Positions 33,107 to 41,690 of a DNA stretch of 45,816 nucleotides are shown here, one piece after another. Made by a program: the position numbers and the translations under genes. Position 1 is the first letter of the stretch. Every line of letters begins with the position of its first letter. The DNA is from Rhizobium sp. Q54. Lineage in GTDB: Bacteria; Pseudomonadota; Alphaproteobacteria; Rhizobiales; Xanthobacteraceae. The notes under the pieces are model-generated. The model ran no database searches. It was not told the origin of the DNA and worked only from the letters and a program-made list of their open reading frames with translations. The DNA is taken from positions 1-45,816 of the forward strand of contig CAMAUC010000020.1 of the NCBI GenBank assembly GCA_945861265.1, in the 5' to 3' direction.

Positions 33107-34443
33107 CCACCAATGGCGCGTTGATCTTCCTGATGGGATTTCTGTTCCTGTTCCTCGGCTATATGGGTGTGCCGGTCGCGTTCGCGCTGATCGGCTCGGT
33201 GCTGGTTGTGACAGCCTTCACCTCTGTCAGCATCGCTTCAATGATGGCGCAGCTCTTCAACGGCATGGACACCGAGGCGTTGCTGGCCATTCCCTTTTTC
33301 CTTCTGGTCGGCGACCTGATGACGTCGTCGAACGTCACCGTCCGCATGATTCGTCTATCGCAGACGATGGTCGGTCATTTCCGCGGCGGCCTGGCCCAGG
33401 TCGTGACCTTGTTCAGCCTGTTCTTCGCCGGCATTTCCGGCTCGTCCGCGGCGGACGTTGCCGTTCTCGCCCGCACAGTCGGCCCGGAGATGAGCCGTGA
33501 AGGCTACGACAAGGCCTTCACCGCGGCGCTGATCGCATCGGCCGCGACGATGGCCAATCTCATTCCGCCGAGCATCATGGCCGTTGTCTATGGCGCTACC
33601 GGAAATGTCTCGATCGGCGGGCTGTTTCTCGGCGGCATCGTGCCGGGTTTGCTGGTCGGCATCGGCTTGATGATCTACAGCCATTTTTTCGGGCCAATCG
33701 GCTTGAAGCACAAGCGTGCGACCTTCACGCAGTTTTCCGCCGCAGGCCGGGAAGCCGCCATCCCCCTGGTGATTCCGATCATCATCATGGGCGGCATTCT
33801 CACCGGCCAGTTCACGCCGACGGAAGCCGGCGTCATCGCGGTGGCCTATATCGTTTTCGTCGCCATTCCGCTGCTGAACCGCGGCCACCTCGTCAACCTG
33901 CCGCGCGACATGGCGATGACCGGCCTACTGTATTCGATCCCGCTGATCACCATCGGCGCGGCGTCGATGTTCGGCTGGATGCTGGCCTATCTGCGCGGGC
34001 CGGCCGTGGTGTCGGGCTGGATATCGAATGCAGCCGGCGGCGATCCGTTCATAATCATGTTGCTGCTGGTGGCGCTGTTCATCGTCGTCGGCGACTTCAT
34101 CGACGCCATCCCGGCGATCATCATCTTCATGCCGATCATCACCGACCTGACGGTGAATTCCTCGATCAATCCCGTGCATATGGGCGTCGTCATAATCGTC
34201 ACACTGGCGTTCGGGCTGATCACCCCACCCTACGGGCTTTGCCTGCTGATGGCTTCGAAATTCATCGGCATTAAGTTCAGCAAGGCGATGTTCGCCTCGC
34301 TGCCGATCTATATCGTCTTCTTCGCGGCCATCGCGTTCTGCATCTTTTTCCCGGAAGTCGTGTTGTGGCTGCCCAAGCATCTGTTGCCCGAATCGGTCGG
34401 TTGCTTCAAGAATCCGAGCGGAGCGGGTTATCTCTGTCCCTGA
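33103..34443 (+). CDS. dctM: TRAP transporter large permease (DctM family)
   Basis: This 446-aa protein has about 12 transmembrane helices and is the Na+-coupled channel subunit of the TRAP system. DctM motifs include MNGMDTEALLAIPFF-like FNGMDTEALLAIPFF, FFAGISGSSAADVAVL, NLIPPSIMAVVYG and, later, GLITPPYGLCLL. The start is GTG, overlapping the dctQ stop by 4 bp. The C-terminal hydrophilic tail (residues about 425-446, with a Cys near the end) is slightly longer than usual. The amidohydrolase gene follows about 50 bp later on the same strand. Confidence 0.94.
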   Translation: MTTNGALIFLMGFLFLFLGYMGVPVAFALIGSVLVVTAFTSVSIASMMAQLFNGMDTEALLAIPFFLLVGDLMTSSNVTVRMIRLSQTMVGHFRGGLAQVVTLFSLFFAGISGSSAADVAVLARTVGPEMSREGYDKAFTAALIASAATMANLIPPSIMAVVYGATGNVSIGGLFLGGIVPGLLVGIGLMIYSHFFGPIGLKHKRATFTQFSAAGREAAIPLVIPIIIMGGILTGQFTPTEAGVIAVAYIVFVAIPLLNRGHLVNLPRDMAMTGLLYSIPLITIGAASMFGWMLAYLRGPAVVSGWISNAAGGDPFIIMLLLVALFIVVGDFIDAIPAIIIFMPIITDLTVNSSINPVHMGVVIIVTLAFGLITPPYGLCLLMASKFIGIKFSKAMFASLPIYIVFFAAIAFCIFFPEVVLWLPKHLLPESVGCFKNPSGAGYLCP

Positions 34444-34494
34444 TCCGGCAATCGCCGCGGCCGCACTCGTTATATTGCCTCTATGGAATCGACC

Positions 34495-35328
34495 ATGATC
34501 GAGCAAAGCGCGCCAAAGCTGAAGGCGCCGCGCAATTCCTGCGACTGCCACATACATATCTACGATGCCAGCTATCCCACGGCGAAGACCGCCCGGGTGC
34601 TGCCGCCACCGGCATCGGTTGAGCAATATCTCGCGGCGCGCAAGAATCTCGGCATCGAGCGCACGATCGTGGTGCAGCCTTCGGCCTATGGCACGGACAA
34701 TTCGCTGCTGCTCAAGAGTATGGGCCAGATCGGGCAAGGCGCGCGCGGCATCGTCGTCCTCGACGACACGGTCACGAACGCGGAACTGGACCGCATGCAC
34801 AAGCTCGGCGTGCGCGGCATCCGTTTCTTCATGCTCGGCGGCGCGCCGTTGCCTATCGAACTGATGGAGCCGATGGCGGCGCGCGTGGCGCCGTTCGGCT
34901 GGACCGTGAACTTCCAGGCCGACGGCCGCCAGCTCGCCGATTTCGAGGCGCTGCTAAAGCGGCTGCCGACCACCATCACCATCGATCATGTCGGCAAATT
35001 TCTCGAACCGGTCGAGCCGGATCATGTCGGCTTCAAGGCGCTGTTGCGCCTGATCGACACCGGCAAGGTCTGGTACAAGCTGGCCGCGCCGTATGAGACC
35101 TCAAAGGTCGGCCCGCCGTTTTATGACGACGTCGGCAGGCTTGCCAAGATTCTGGCGAAGCACGCGCCCGAGCGCGGCCTGTGGGCGAGCAACTGGCCGC
35201 ATCCGAACGCCGCGGAACGCACGCCGCAGGACGCCTGGATGCTCGACATGCTGCTCGACTGGGTGCCGGACGAAAAAACCCGCACCAGGATATTGGTCGA
35301 CAATCCGGCGAAGCTGTACGGGTATTGA
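34495..35328 (+). CDS. TIM-barrel amidohydrolase, 2-pyrone-4,6-dicarboxylate hydrolase-like
   Basis: This protein of about 277 aa is of the amidohydrolase-2 family. The metal-binding HxH is DCHIHIYD (His19 and His21 from ATG 34495), followed by TIDHVGKF and the C-terminal WASNWPHPN. This combination resembles LigI, which opens the pyrone ring of PDC in the 4,5-cleavage pathway of protocatechuate or gallate. Related proteins act on other lactones. ATG 34495 has GGAA 6 nt upstream; ATG 34483 is an alternative. It follows the TRAP genes on the same strand, so importer and hydrolase may share a substrate. The LigI activity is inference. Confidence 0.87.
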   Translation: MIEQSAPKLKAPRNSCDCHIHIYDASYPTAKTARVLPPPASVEQYLAARKNLGIERTIVVQPSAYGTDNSLLLKSMGQIGQGARGIVVLDDTVTNAELDRMHKLGVRGIRFFMLGGAPLPIELMEPMAARVAPFGWTVNFQADGRQLADFEALLKRLPTTITIDHVGKFLEPVEPDHVGFKALLRLIDTGKVWYKLAAPYETSKVGPPFYDDVGRLAKILAKHAPERGLWASNWPHPNAAERTPQDAWMLDMLLDWVPDEKTRTRILVDNPAKLYGY

Positions 35329-35333
35329 TCAGC

Positions 35334-35420
35334 CGTCATACCCCGCGAAGGCGGGGTATCCAGCGCTTCGCATTCGCATCGCAGATAGGGCTGGATCGTC
35401 CGCTTTCGCGGGCGATGACG
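35334..35420. repeat. 87-bp compound palindromic repeat, probable bidirectional terminator
   Basis: Outer arms CGTCAT and ATGACG enclose two hairpins. The first is TACCCCGC-GAAG-GCGGGGTA at 35339-35358, a perfect 8-bp stem. The second is CGTCCGC-TTTC-GCGGGCG near 35397-35414, with one G-T pair. Inner ATCCAG/CTGGAT segments also pair. It fills the gap between the convergent amidohydrolase and MarR genes. I recall similar GTCAT...ATGAC elements as dispersed repeats in Hyphomicrobiales. It could end transcription from both sides. Confidence 0.75.
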
Positions 35421-35428
35421 GTGTGGGG

Positions 35429-35887
35429 CTAACTCAGCTTCTTCAACAGCTCACACACAACCAGCCGCTCCTGCTCGCTGAGCGGGGCAAGCGTCGCCGC
35501 GGTAATCTCGGCGGCCACCACCGTCGCCGCCTTGGTCACCTCGCGGCCGCGCTCGGTCAGCGCCACGGCGCGGCGGCGGCGGTCGGTCGGGTCGGCAAGC
35601 GCCGTGACGAAGCCGCGTATGCTGAGACGATCGACCACGCCTTTGATAGTGGCGGCGTCGAGATAAATCAGCCGGCCGAGATGGTTCTGCGAACAAGGCC
35701 CGACTTCGTACAATTTAGCGAGCGCGGCGAACTGCGTTTGCGTCAGGCCCTCGATCATGCGCGACATGAAGATCGAAGTGTGCCGCTGCATCGCGACCCG
35801 CATCAGGAAGCCGGCCTGCGCGTCGAGCACATAGCCGGTAGCCGGCTCGGCCGGTGGCGTGATGACCTTCAATTTATCGCGCGGCAT
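35429..35887 (-). CDS. MarR-family transcriptional regulator
   Basis: This 152-aa winged-helix dimer has the recognition region LGRLIYLDAATIKGVVDRLS and the wing DPTDRRRRAVALTERG, the MarR hallmark. N-terminal and C-terminal helices would form the dimer interface. MarR proteins of catabolic regions often bind aromatic acids or their CoA esters. It lies 72 bp downstream of the second livF on the same strand, so it may be co-transcribed with importer 2 and regulate it. I saw no clear palindromic operator in that gap. Confidence 0.92.
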   Translation of the reverse strand: MPRDKLKVITPPAEPATGYVLDAQAGFLMRVAMQRHTSIFMSRMIEGLTQTQFAALAKLYEVGPCSQNHLGRLIYLDAATIKGVVDRLSIRGFVTALADPTDRRRRAVALTERGREVTKAATVVAAEITAATLAPLSEQERLVVCELLKKLS

Positions 35888-35959
35888 TCCTGACCTCTTC
35901 CAGTTGGCAAATCATGACCGGGAATGTGCCTGCGCGAAAGCCCCCACCCGCGCAATTTC

Positions 35960-36688
35960 TCAGACCGTCAAATAAGTGCGTTGAATCTCGGGACTGCCGG
36001 ACAGTTGCGCCATCGTGCCCTGCCACTGGATCTGGCCCTTTTCCAGCACATAGACCCGGTCCGACACCAGTTGCGCGAAATGGATGTTCTGTTCGGACAG
36101 CAGGATCGACAGGCCTTCCTTTTTCAGTTCGATAATGGTGTTGGCCATCTGCTCGACGATCAGCGGCGCGACGCCTTCCGAGGGCTCGTCGAGCAGCACC
36201 AGCAACGGATTTCCCATCAGCGTGCGGGCGACGGTGAGCATCTGCTGTTCGCCGCCGCTCATGCGGCCACCCGCGCGATGCGGCATTTCGGCGAGATTGG
36301 GAAACAGCGCGAACAGCCGCTCCGGCGTCCATGACGGCGCGGCCGCGCCATCGGGAAATTCGCGCGGCGGCTGGCGGCCGATGTCGAGATTTTCCATGAC
36401 CGTCAGGTCGGAGAAGATGCGGCGGTCTTCCGGCGTAAAGCCCAGGCCGCGCCGCGCGATCTGGTAGGGCTCCAGCCGCGAGATGTCCTCGCCGCTGAAG
36501 GTGACCGTGCCCTGGCGCTGCCCGATCAGGCCCATGATCGCCTTCATCGTCGTCGACTTGCCGGCGCCGTTGCGGCCCATCAGCGCCACCACTTCGCCGC
36601 GGCCGACTTCGAATGTCAGCTCATAGAGGATGCGCGCCGCGCCGTACCAGGCGCTGAGATTCTCGACGGAGAGCATGGCATTGCTCAT
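35960..36688 (-). CDS. livF: Liv-type ABC importer ATP-binding protein (LivF), system 2
   Basis: This 242-aa ABC ATPase has Walker A GRNGAGKST, signature MSGGEQQMLTVART, Walker B LVLLDEPSEG and the regular LivF switch ILLSEQN, unlike the VIDKN of system 1. The start overlaps livG by 4 bp (ATGA). It is the last importer gene before the MarR regulator. As a full-length, intact ATPase it pairs with LivG of this cluster. Confidence 0.95.
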   Translation of the reverse strand: MSNAMLSVENLSAWYGAARILYELTFEVGRGEVVALMGRNGAGKSTTMKAIMGLIGQRQGTVTFSGEDISRLEPYQIARRGLGFTPEDRRIFSDLTVMENLDIGRQPPREFPDGAAAPSWTPERLFALFPNLAEMPHRAGGRMSGGEQQMLTVARTLMGNPLLVLLDEPSEGVAPLIVEQMANTIIELKKEGLSILLSEQNIHFAQLVSDRVYVLEKGQIQWQGTMAQLSGSPEIQRTYLTV

Positions 36689-37464
36689 GCGGGAGCCCCC
36701 GCGAAGGTCTTGCCGGTGCCGAAATAGACTTCGCGCACCTGCTCATTGTCGCGGATCGCCGCGGCGTCGCCGTCGGCGATCAGCCGGCCGCGCGCTAGGA
36801 CGACAATGCGGTCGGCGAAGGCGAACACGACATCCATCGAGTGCTCGGTGAACAGCACCGAAATACCGCGCTCAACCACCAGCCTTTTGACCAGTTCGAT
36901 CAGGCCGTGCCGCTCGCTTGCGCCCATGCCCGCCGTCGGTTCGTCCATCAGCAGCAGCTTCGGATCGTTGGCGAGCGCGATGGCTAGTTCGACGCGCTTG
37001 ACGTCGCCATAGGCGAGTTCGCGGCTCGGCCGGTCGGCGGCGTCCTGCATATTGACTTGCGCCAGCAGGTCGAGCGCCCGCTCTCGATGGTGCGAGGCCG
37101 CCGGACGCCAGAGACGATAGGTCTCGCGCGTGTGCGAGATCAACGCCATCTGCACATTCTCGATCACGGTCATCGAGCCGAAAGTGGCGGCGACCTGAAA
37201 AGTGCGGCCAACGCCGAGCCGCCAGATGTCGCGCGGCGCCAGACCTGCGATGTTCCGGCCCTCGCATAGAATTTCGCCCGCGTCGGGCGCCAACTGGCCG
37301 TTAATCATGTTGAAGCAGGTCGACTTGCCGGCGCCGTTCGGCCCGATCATGGCGAGGAATTCGCCCTTGCCGATCTCGAAGCTGACGTCCCGCACCGCGT
37401 GTACGCCGCCGAAGGATTTTGTGAGACCGCGCAATTCCAAAACGCTTGGATTAGAGGCGCTCAT
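36685..37464 (-). CDS. livG: Liv-type ABC importer ATP-binding protein (LivG), system 2
   Basis: This ATPase is 259 aa from the ATG at 37464; the frame stays open upstream only as a shadow inside the permease gene. Walker A is GPNGAGKST and the signature region is LAYGDVKRVELA, which lacks the classic LSGGQ but is common in LivG. Walker B is LLLMDEPTAG and the switch His is in LFTEHSMDVV. Both ends overlap neighbours by 4 bp. It works with LivF on the fused LivH-LivM permease. Confidence 0.94.
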   Translation of the reverse strand: MSASNPSVLELRGLTKSFGGVHAVRDVSFEIGKGEFLAMIGPNGAGKSTCFNMINGQLAPDAGEILCEGRNIAGLAPRDIWRLGVGRTFQVAATFGSMTVIENVQMALISHTRETYRLWRPAASHHRERALDLLAQVNMQDAADRPSRELAYGDVKRVELAIALANDPKLLLMDEPTAGMGASERHGLIELVKRLVVERGISVLFTEHSMDVVFAFADRIVVLARGRLIADGDAAAIRDNEQVREVYFGTGKTFAGAPA

Positions 37465-39347
37465 GTGCGCCCTCCCACTTTGCGCCACAGCGCGGCAAAG
37501 GCGCCGACGATGCCTTGCGGGAAAGCCAGAACCAGAACGAGAATGATCGCGCCCATCAGCGCGCGCCAGTATTCGGTCTGGCGCATCACCGTGTCCTGCA
37601 ACACCGCGAACACCGACGCGCCGACGATCGGCCCGGTCAAGGTCTGCACCCCGCCCAGCAGCACCATCACCAGGCCGTCGATGGAGCGGTTGATGTGGAT
37701 AGTCTCCGGCGAGATCGAACCCTTGGCGAAAGCGAACAGGCCGCCGCCAATGCCGCACACAAGGCCGGCTATGGCGAAACCGAGCCAGTGCACCCGCTTG
37801 ACGTCGATGCCAATGGCTTCGGCGCGCAGCGGTGAATCGCGTCCGGCGCGCATGGCGTAGCCGAACGGCGCGAACAGGAAGCGGCGCAGTAGCAGCACGG
37901 CGATAGCCGCCAAGACAAGTGTAAGCAGGAAATAGACCCACGCTTTGTCGAAAGGCGGCGGCGGCCAGACGCCGATGACGCCGTTACTACCGCCGGTGAA
38001 GCCCTCCCACTGAAACACCGCGGCCCAGACGATTTGCGCGAAAGCAAGCGTCAGCATGGCGAGATAGACGCCGGACAATCGCACTGCGAACCAACCGAAC
38101 AACAGCGCGCCGCCGAGTGCCAACAAGGGAGCGGCGACAAGCGCCGCGCCGAACGGCAGACCGAGCCATTTCACCAGCAGCGCCGCGCCGTAAGCGCCCA
38201 GGCCAAAATAGGCGGCGTGGCCGAACGAATGCATGCCGCCCGGACCCATGATGAAATGCAGCGAGGTGGCGAAGATGATCGCAATCAGCACGTCGATGCC
38301 GAGCACCAACAAATAGGGCGAACCTTGGGCCAAAAGCGGCAAGCACAGCAGCATCGCCAGCACGACCGCGCCGAGCACCTTCAGCAAAGTCGTAGCCGGA
38401 CGGATCGGTTCTTCCGGCTCGGCGATCGAGCGCACCGCGCCTTGCGCCTTGCCGAGCAGCCCATAGGGGCGCGCGATCAGCACCACCGCCATCACCAGGA
38501 ATTCGGCGACCAACGTGAACTTGGAGAAATTGATGGTTATGAAGCCGAAATCGACGACACCGATGCCGACGCATAGCGCCTTCACTTCGGCGATGATGAC
38601 GGCGGCGAGATAGGCGCCCGGGATCGAGCCCATGCCGCCGACCACCACGACGACGAAGGCGTCGCCCAGCGCGATCAGGTCGGTGGCGAGATTGGCCGGT
38701 TCGCGCGCGATCTGCAACGCGCCGCCAAGCCCGGCGAGCGCGGCGCCGAGCGCGAACACCGAGGTGAACAGGACGGCCTGATTGACGCCGAGCGCGCCGA
38801 CCATTTCACGGTCCTGCGTCGCCGCGCGGATCAGCCGACCGAAGCGCGTGCGCGCCAAGGTCAGATGCAATGCCAGCAATACCAGAGGCCCGATGACAAT
38901 CAGGAACAGGTCGTAGCTCGGCAGGCGGCGGCCGAGGATTTCGATGGCGCCGCGAAAGCCGGGCGCGCGCGGGCCTAGGAGATCGGCCGGACCCCACAGC
39001 CACAGCGCGGCATCGTTGATGACCAGCACCAGCGCGAAGGTTGCGAGCAGCTGGAACAGTTCCGGCGCGCGGTAGATCCGCCGCAGCAGCAAGACTTCGA
39101 TCAGCGCGCCGATGACGCCAACGATCAGCGCCGTCGCAATGATGCCGCCCCAAAAGCCGGTGACGCCGCCGATCTTCGTCGCGAACGAATAGGCGATATA
39201 GGTCCCCAGCATATAGAGGGACCCGTGCGCCAGATTGACGATGCGGGTGACGCCGAAGATCAGCGATAGGCCGGCCGCGATCAGAAACAGACCGGACGCG
39301 GCGGATAGCCCGTTGAGGACCTGAAACAGAAAGGCGTTGAGGGTCAT
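37461..39347 (-). CDS. Liv-type ABC importer permease, natural LivH-LivM fusion, system 2
   Basis: This 628-aa protein joins both permeases in one chain. Residues about 1-295 are LivH-like (FGVTRIVNLAHGSLYMLGTY, then QDREMVGALGVN and VVVVGGMGSIPGAYLAAVI). Residues about 325-628 are LivM-like (MGPGGMHSFGHAAYFGLGAY, then RDSPLRAEAIGIDVKRVHW). A hydrophilic linker of about 25 residues (GKAQGAVRSIAEPEEPIRPA) joins them. Both coupling helices are present, so one polypeptide could replace the heterodimer. Such fusions are known in this transporter class. The start lies 9 bp downstream of a 13-bp hairpin. Confidence 0.95.
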   Translation of the reverse strand: MTLNAFLFQVLNGLSAASGLFLIAAGLSLIFGVTRIVNLAHGSLYMLGTYIAYSFATKIGGVTGFWGGIIATALIVGVIGALIEVLLLRRIYRAPELFQLLATFALVLVINDAALWLWGPADLLGPRAPGFRGAIEILGRRLPSYDLFLIVIGPLVLLALHLTLARTRFGRLIRAATQDREMVGALGVNQAVLFTSVFALGAALAGLGGALQIAREPANLATDLIALGDAFVVVVVGGMGSIPGAYLAAVIIAEVKALCVGIGVVDFGFITINFSKFTLVAEFLVMAVVLIARPYGLLGKAQGAVRSIAEPEEPIRPATTLLKVLGAVVLAMLLCLPLLAQGSPYLLVLGIDVLIAIIFATSLHFIMGPGGMHSFGHAAYFGLGAYGAALLVKWLGLPFGAALVAAPLLALGGALLFGWFAVRLSGVYLAMLTLAFAQIVWAAVFQWEGFTGGSNGVIGVWPPPPFDKAWVYFLLTLVLAAIAVLLLRRFLFAPFGYAMRAGRDSPLRAEAIGIDVKRVHWLGFAIAGLVCGIGGGLFAFAKGSISPETIHINRSIDGLVMVLLGGVQTLTGPIVGASVFAVLQDTVMRQTEYWRALMGAIILVLVLAFPQGIVGAFAALWRKVGGRT

Positions 39348-39356
39348 GGCCTGCTC

Positions 39357-39386
39357 TTATCCCTCCCCCGGACGGGGGAGGGATAA
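39357..39386 (-). promoter_or_regulatory. intercistronic stem-loop between binding-protein and fused permease genes
   Basis: This is a perfect 13-bp stem, TTATCCCTCCCCC with GGGGGAGGGATAA, and a 4-nt loop. It lies 23 bp after the binding-protein stop and ends 9 bp before the permease ATG. There is no T run on the minus strand. Its CCCTCCCC/GGGGAGGG core recurs at 43549-43572, so it probably derives from a dispersed repeat used here as an mRNA 3'-end stabiliser or attenuator. Confidence 0.8.
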
Positions 39387-39409
39387 AGCGAGTTCGGGAA
39401 GTGGATCAA

Positions 39410-40615
39410 TCAATCCGCCGACGGACGCAGCTTCTTGGTGTCGGCATCGTTCGGCAGCACGGATGCACCATCGACATATTTGAAGTCGACCATGGTGCCC
39501 TTGCCCTTTTCCAGCGCCAGCTTGCCAACGTACGCGCCCATCGTCGCCTGATGGTCGCTGGCGCGATACTGGAAAGCGCCGAACGGACCGGCGACGGTCA
39601 GGCCTTTGAACGCCTCGACCAGCTTCTCGGTGTCGGTCGAGTTGGCCTTGGCAAGGCCCGCCGCTACCGACTTGATGGTGGTGTAGCCGACGATCGAGCC
39701 GAGCCGCGGATAGTCGTTGAACTTCTTCTGGTACGCGGTGAGGAAGGCGACATATTCCGGCGTCTTGATCTTGTCCCAGGGGAAACCGGTCGCGGTCCAG
39801 CCGACAGGCGTTTCCTCGCCAAGCGGATCGAGATATTCCGGCTCGCCCGACAGGAGGCTGACCACCGCGCGGTTCTTGAATACGCCACGGGTATTGCCTT
39901 CACGCACGAACTTGGTGAGGTCGGCGCCGAAAAGGACGTTGAAGATGGCGTCCGGCTTGGCGTCGTCGATGGCTTGCGCCACCGCGCCGGCCTCGATCTT
40001 GCCGATCGGCGGCGCCTGCTCGGTGACGAACTCGACGCCGGGCTGCGCCTTCTTCAGCATCTCCTTGAAGGTCGCGGCGGCCGACTGGCCGTATTCGTAG
40101 TTCGGATAGACGATCGCCCAGCGCTTGGCGTTCGCGCCAATCGCCGCCGGCATCAGCATCGCCGTCTGCATGTAGGTCGAGGCGCGCAGCCGGTAAGTGT
40201 ACTTGTTGCCGTCGGCCCAGGTGATCTTGTCGGTCAGCGGTTCGGAAGCGAGGAAGAACACCTTCTTCTGGCCGGCGAAATTGGTCACCGCCAGACCGAT
40301 GTTCGACAGGAACGTGCCGGTCAGCATAACCACGCCTTCGCGCGTCACCAGTTCCTCGGCGACGCGCACGGCTTCGCCGGGATTGGCGCCGTCGTCGCGC
40401 ACGACCAACTCGAGCTTCTTGCCGAGCACACCGCCTTTGCCGTTGATCTCTTCGAGCGCCAGCTCCATGCCGCGCTTGTAGGGCTCAAGGAAGGCCGGCT
40501 GCGCCTTGTAACTGTTGAGTTCGCCTATCTTGATGGTGTCCTGCGCGAAAGCCGGCGCGGTCAGAACAGCCGTGGCCAAAGTTGCGAAAGCAAGAACGCG
40601 ATGCGTGGGTCTCAT
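39410..40615 (-). CDS. Liv-type ABC importer periplasmic substrate-binding protein, system 2
   Basis: This is a 401-aa class I periplasmic-binding protein. The signal peptide ends APAFA before QDTIKIG. The first lobe shows KRGMELALEEINGKGGVLGK, usual for LivK-like receptors, and the second shows the VYPNYEYGQSAAATFKEML switch region. GGGAGG stands 6 nt before ATG 40615. It leads the operon binding protein, LivHM, LivG, LivF. The ligand is unknown. Receptors of this type in soil alphaproteobacteria often take aromatic acids as well as amino acids. Confidence 0.94.
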   Translation of the reverse strand: MRPTHRVLAFATLATAVLTAPAFAQDTIKIGELNSYKAQPAFLEPYKRGMELALEEINGKGGVLGKKLELVVRDDGANPGEAVRVAEELVTREGVVMLTGTFLSNIGLAVTNFAGQKKVFFLASEPLTDKITWADGNKYTYRLRASTYMQTAMLMPAAIGANAKRWAIVYPNYEYGQSAAATFKEMLKKAQPGVEFVTEQAPPIGKIEAGAVAQAIDDAKPDAIFNVLFGADLTKFVREGNTRGVFKNRAVVSLLSGEPEYLDPLGEETPVGWTATGFPWDKIKTPEYVAFLTAYQKKFNDYPRLGSIVGYTTIKSVAAGLAKANSTDTEKLVEAFKGLTVAGPFGAFQYRASDHQATMGAYVGKLALEKGKGTMVDFKYVDGASVLPNDADTKKLRPSAD

Positions 40616-40710
40616 AACAAACCTCCCTGCGGAGCGGCGACCGCGCCAATGCGGAAAGCCGCGTGTCCAAAATCGAATTTCGTGTCGTGCGGCCGAGTGT
40701 TTGTACGCAA

Positions 40711-40740
40711 ATAGTCCAACTGCAGCGCGCCTCTTGTCAA
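40711..40740 (-). promoter_or_regulatory. candidate promoter for importer system 2
   Basis: On the minus strand a consensus TTGACA occupies 40740-40735, followed after 18 bp by the weak -10 GACTAT (three of six matches). It lies about 100 bp upstream of the binding-protein ATG. The rest of 40616-40852 is unremarkable, apart from being less GC-rich than coding DNA. Confidence 0.35.
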
Positions 40741-40852
40741 GCAAGGCCTATGACACGAAATGCGGCACGACAGCGCATTTTGTTTGCATAGTCCTTGTTC
40801 TTAAAACTCAACTCCATGTTTGCACGCGTCCTAAAATATCGGCCGCATGTTT

Positions 40853-41671
40853 TTACGCTTTCGGCCGATCGCGGAAGCGATCCATCAGGGCCTTGTCCTG
40901 CCCGCCGTCGATTTCGATCATGGTGCCGTTGACCATTTCCATCATCGGCGACGCCAGCATGACAACAAGGTTGGCGACTTCCTCGACTTCGGCAATGCGG
41001 CCCATCGGGATCGAGGCCGGCGCCAGTTTGTCGGCCTGCTCGCGCGGGATTTTCATGTCGCGCGCCATCGCATCGACAAGTCCGGCCCAGCGCTCGGTGC
41101 GCACCGGGCCCGGATTGACGGCGACGAAGGAGATATTATCGCGGCCATATTGGCCGGCGAGCGAGAGTGTAAGGTTCTGTCCCGCCGCGTTGGCCGCGCC
41201 GGGGCAGATTTCCCAATAGGATGGCTTGACGCCGTCATTGCCAATCAGATTGACGACGCGGCCGCCGCCCTGCTTGACCATGATCGGCAGCGCGTAGCGA
41301 AGGCAGCGTACATAGCCCATGAATTTGAGCTGCAGGCCTTTTTCCCAATCGTCCTCGGTGAGATGCTCGATCACGCCGCCGGCGGCCGAGCCGGCATTGT
41401 TGATCATGATGTCGATGCGGCCGAGCGCCTTGTGCGCGGATTCGATGAAATTTTTGGCGTCGGCATCTTTCCGCAGGTCGGCGGGGATGGCGACAATCTT
41501 GCGGCCGGTCGCCTTGGCGATTTCGGCGGCGGCGGCTTCCAGCGGCTCCTTGCGCCGTGCGCAGATGGCGACATCGACGCCTTCCTTTGCCAATGCCAGC
41601 GCAATGCCCTTGCCAATGCCTTCCGAACCGCCGGTGACCAGCGCCGTCTTGCCTTTAAGCTTCAGGTCCAT
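40853..41671 (-). CDS. SDR-fold protein lacking the canonical Ser-Tyr-Lys catalytic residues
   Basis: This 272-aa protein keeps the SDR cofactor motif TGGSEGIG, NNAG and the final MIEIDGGQ. Aligned without gaps to the other SDR of this window, the catalytic Ser is Gly (NLIGNDG), the Tyr is Pro and the Lys is Asn (ICPGAANAA). Atypical SDRs with an ANAA-type helix exist, so this may be a functional subgroup, but the standard hydride chemistry should not be assumed. AAGGAG precedes ATG 41671, 19 bp after the hydrolase stop, so the two are one operon. Confidence 0.88.
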   Translation of the reverse strand: MDLKLKGKTALVTGGSEGIGKGIALALAKEGVDVAICARRKEPLEAAAAEIAKATGRKIVAIPADLRKDADAKNFIESAHKALGRIDIMINNAGSAAGGVIEHLTEDDWEKGLQLKFMGYVRCLRYALPIMVKQGGGRVVNLIGNDGVKPSYWEICPGAANAAGQNLTLSLAGQYGRDNISFVAVNPGPVRTERWAGLVDAMARDMKIPREQADKLAPASIPMGRIAEVEEVANLVVMLASPMMEMVNGTMIEIDGGQDKALMDRFRDRPKA

Positions 41672-41690
41672 CGAAACTCTCCTTCAGAAT

